Assembly (NCBI GenBank): GCA_028015205.1
Contig: CM051517.1
Span: 58,961,455 to 59,025,454 of the forward strand
DNA length: 64,000 nt
Origin: Mytilisepta virgata
Taxonomy: Eukaryota > Mollusca > Bivalvia > Mytilida > Mytilidae
Reading direction: 5' to 3'
Within the stretch, counting starts at the first letter, position 1. Each line of letters opens with the position of its first letter. The notes under the pieces are model-generated. The model was not told the origin of the DNA and made no database searches. It worked only from the letters and a program-made list of their open reading frames with translations. Of this stretch, positions 61,661 through 64,000 are shown piece by piece. The translations under genes and the position numbers were made by a program.

Positions 61661-63223
61661 CTCCTATACATTGAGAATGGGTTTTTCATATAATAAGGTT
61701 TGTATGATATATAAACAATAAAGGACTTTTATCTCATTCAATACATTATCTATACACCTTGTTGCGTGATATAAACGTATTGATCTCGATAGAAGTACAT
61801 AATTGATAAGTATCTGTTCTTCGCAACCCTCCCCTTTCGCATTGCAATGTTTTTTGGATCACTGTGCATGGATATTGTTCTTTTTAATATTCCTATTCAC
61901 CTCATAGCTCTGGTGTTCTTTGGCCGATTTTTGGATTCCAAGCCAATAAAAATCTGTTTTATATTTCAGTGTATAGAGTTCGTTCATATCTACATCTGTC
62001 TGTGAGATGATGTTGTCTTTTCTCAGTTTACGGCTTATCTCTCGTATGTCACGGCACTGTATGTTTTCTGCAAGATCTGATATTTGTAAATAATTTTCAT
62101 CATTAAAGAGAAACTAACAGCTAAAAGTCTGGCAAAAGGACAAAATAGAAAATATATAGTTGATAAAAATAAATATTTATCAACATTAATAAAACGAGAC
62201 CAAATTGAGATAAAATGGCTGAATAATTACTCTGTCACTTCTTATTCGCAAGGGGAAGGTCGATTGGCTGATTCTTGCACTGTGTTACTTTATTGGAAAA
62301 TTTTATGTAAACATTTCAAAATAGAAATTGTAAAAATTTCGAAAAACGCAATTTTCCCTCCAAAATTACAAAACTGTACAAGACTTAAATTCTTTTCGTA
62401 ATTTTTGTGAATTTCAACTTTAAAATATTAAATTATGTTTAATTTTTTTTTCAGAAACCTCGAGAAAAAAGAATATATAGTGGTTCTTTGCTCAGAAATT
62501 GAACTGATTCTTAATACCGATTGCCAAATTAAAAAACTTTGTTTTGAATATCACTAAAGGTTTATTGGTATTGTATGAATTAATATCTGTGGTTACGAGC
62601 ACCTAAAAAGGGAAAAATATCTTCGAAATACGTACCTCAGATTTGGGTGTCTGATAATCCTTTTGTTCTGCAACTGACTGGAAATTAAGTTTGACAGTGA
62701 AAAACAACTTTATATGATTAGAATTAGAATCTTGATGGATGAATTGTACTTCTCATACAGTACTCAAAGGTTTTGTAGTGAATATTTGATTTCAACTTCA
62801 AAGATCTGACAACCTATGGTCGTAGTATTATTTCCATTGCTGTCGTTAATTTTACAATGTAATCAACATCATCTTGTATCACACAATCTATAATTAAGGA
62901 AGATCAGAATATTGTTTTAGTTATAAAATGTACATGTATTGGAGAAACGAAGAAATGTGCACTTTAAAGTAATGTAGGCGTACAGTCAGAGACTTCAATT
63001 GATCCATTAACAAGAAATCAAATTATATAATAATTTGATACGAAAATAAATACTTTGTCTTGTATTAGGATCGAAAAATGCAAGTTTTTTCTCCAACAAT
63101 GGGCGAAACTGTAAATTAACATTAAAACTATAGCTATTACTGCAATTTTCAGACAAAGATAAATTACATATCAGAATGCATAATCAAGAAGGAATGTCTG
63201 TTTCTTTTGTTAGATTTTTTTTA
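61661..63223. other. Noncoding stretch
   Basis: Nothing recognised. Confidence 0.6.
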
Positions 63224-63476
63224 GGGGATTGCATCCTCCAAAGTCAGGGTTTGGCAAGACTTCCTTTTGGCACCCCTTGTGCGTATGTCTATGCTTATTC
63301 CGTCAACCAAGGGTGCCAAAAGGAAGTCTTTCCCGATTTTCATTGGTACTTCTCAAAGTCAAAAGAGAATCAATTTGCGTCGTAGGCGGCGACCCGCAAA
63401 ATATGAATGTGTGATGTCAGGGGTTTGTAGGAACGAACGTGGATACAACACCCTGACTTGGGAGGATGGAAGATTG
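63224..63476. mobile_element. 237-bp MITE with nested hairpin, relative of the 34-kb element
   Basis: The left arm at 63232-63250 (CATCCTCCAAAGTCAGGGT) and right arm at 63450-63468 are reverse complements with one mismatch. The flanking 8-mers GGGGATTG and GAAGATTG agree at 6 of 8 positions, a decayed target duplication. The right half, GTAGGAACGAACGTGGATAC followed by the right arm, matches the 34-kb copy. Inside lies a second inverted repeat, 63256-63279 against 63308-63330, about 23 bp long with one extra C. GTCAGGGTTT at 63243 and GTCAGGGGTTT at 63416 flank the inner portion and may mark a nested insertion. Confidence 0.85.
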
Positions 63477-64000
63477 CAGATTTTATTTTATTTTAGGAAA
63501 TGCCTTTCGTTGGCTTTTTTTAATGAAACTTTGTAGTATCATTAGCTTGTATAAAATTAGATAGGATTGATCCTTTTGTGTTCTTGGTAATAAGTTAAAC
63601 TTGTATTGCATTATCTCGACAGAAACACTTAGGGTTAGATCTTATTTCTTTTAATTGTTTATACAACAAAGCTATTTTGCTAAAACGGCCCAGAGTGAGA
63701 CTAAAATTATAAGCACTACAAAATTTGAAGTAGCAAGTTATTTTCAAACGACGATAAGATAGCAAAATCAAAATTAAGAAACGTATAACGGCTATAAATA
63801 AATCAGAACCTAACATCGGTTTTTCCCAGGCAACATTCAAACTTGAACTATTTCCCCTGTTAAAACATGTTTTTTCATACAGTCTGTTTTATTTATGTTG
63901 TCTTTTGTTTTCGTCCTTTTCTTCGGTATTGTTTGTATTTTTCACTTTCATTTAAAAAAAAATCATATCACCTGAACTTTTAATCTTCGAGGAAATCGAA
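63477..64000. other. Noncoding stretch to the window edge
   Basis: An 81-residue minus ORF at 63595-63840 has no recognisable feature. Confidence 0.55.

Noticed and set aside
61575..61661. Functional tRNA-Ser gene on the minus strand
   Set aside because: Head arms do not form a full cloverleaf and the sequence continues into a SINE body.
61312..61693. Two plus ORFs of 89-90 residues
   Set aside because: They are antisense to the SINE.

Overview
The window is AT-rich animal DNA with very long noncoding stretches, many microsatellites and poly-A/poly-C runs, and dozens of dispersed repeats. Several repeats match my memory of bivalve mollusc genomes, especially mussels (Mytilus). These include a tRNA-headed SINE, the 3' ends of a bivalve reverse-transcriptase element, and the CCCCCCGCAAAC...GTCTGTC repeat. 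A marine mussel or close relative is the best guess; this rests on recognition, not a search. Nothing bacterial, no rRNA, no CRISPR array and no intact tRNA gene was seen. || One protein gene is well supported: a 521-residue single-exon gene at 15177-16742 (+). It encodes a secreted-then-membrane-anchored receptor with leucine-rich repeats (LRRs), one immunoglobulin domain, a Lys/Glu/Pro-rich stalk, one transmembrane helix and a short tail. A TATA box, a CTCF-like motif and three upstream short ORFs lie just 5' of it. No other ORF looks like a conserved protein except a reverse-transcriptase C-terminal relic near 43.3 kb. The rest is effectively a gene desert or intronic/intergenic DNA, although small exons cannot be excluded. 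|| Layout. 1-15 kb: noncoding DNA with dispersed repeats, a TTAA-flanked MITE (small nonautonomous DNA transposon) at 5 kb and a (GA)33 tract at 6.2 kb. 15-16.7 kb: the LRR-Ig gene. 17-31 kb: noncoding, with copies of a terminal-inverted-repeat family carrying C/G runs, SINE fragments and an inverted retroelement tail at 29 kb. 31.5-32.9 kb: fifteen near-identical copies of a 94-bp unit. 33-46 kb: short repeats, an 8-bp-duplication palindromic MITE at 34.1 kb and the reverse-transcriptase relic. 46.6-47 kb: nine TTGCGCCAA-type motifs in two opposed clusters. 52.4-58.7 kb: a segmental duplication containing a 708-bp DNA transposon in one copy and a 358-bp insertion with a clear empty site in the other. 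60.9-61.7 kb: repeat monomers and a near-complete SINE. 63.2-63.5 kb: a longer relative of the 34-kb MITE. || The candidates most worth following as undescribed are the 358-bp CCCTGTTCTA-motif element, the TTGCGCCAA inverted cluster, the palindromic MITE pair and the 94-bp array. All are structural observations made by reading; identities are estimates by eye.
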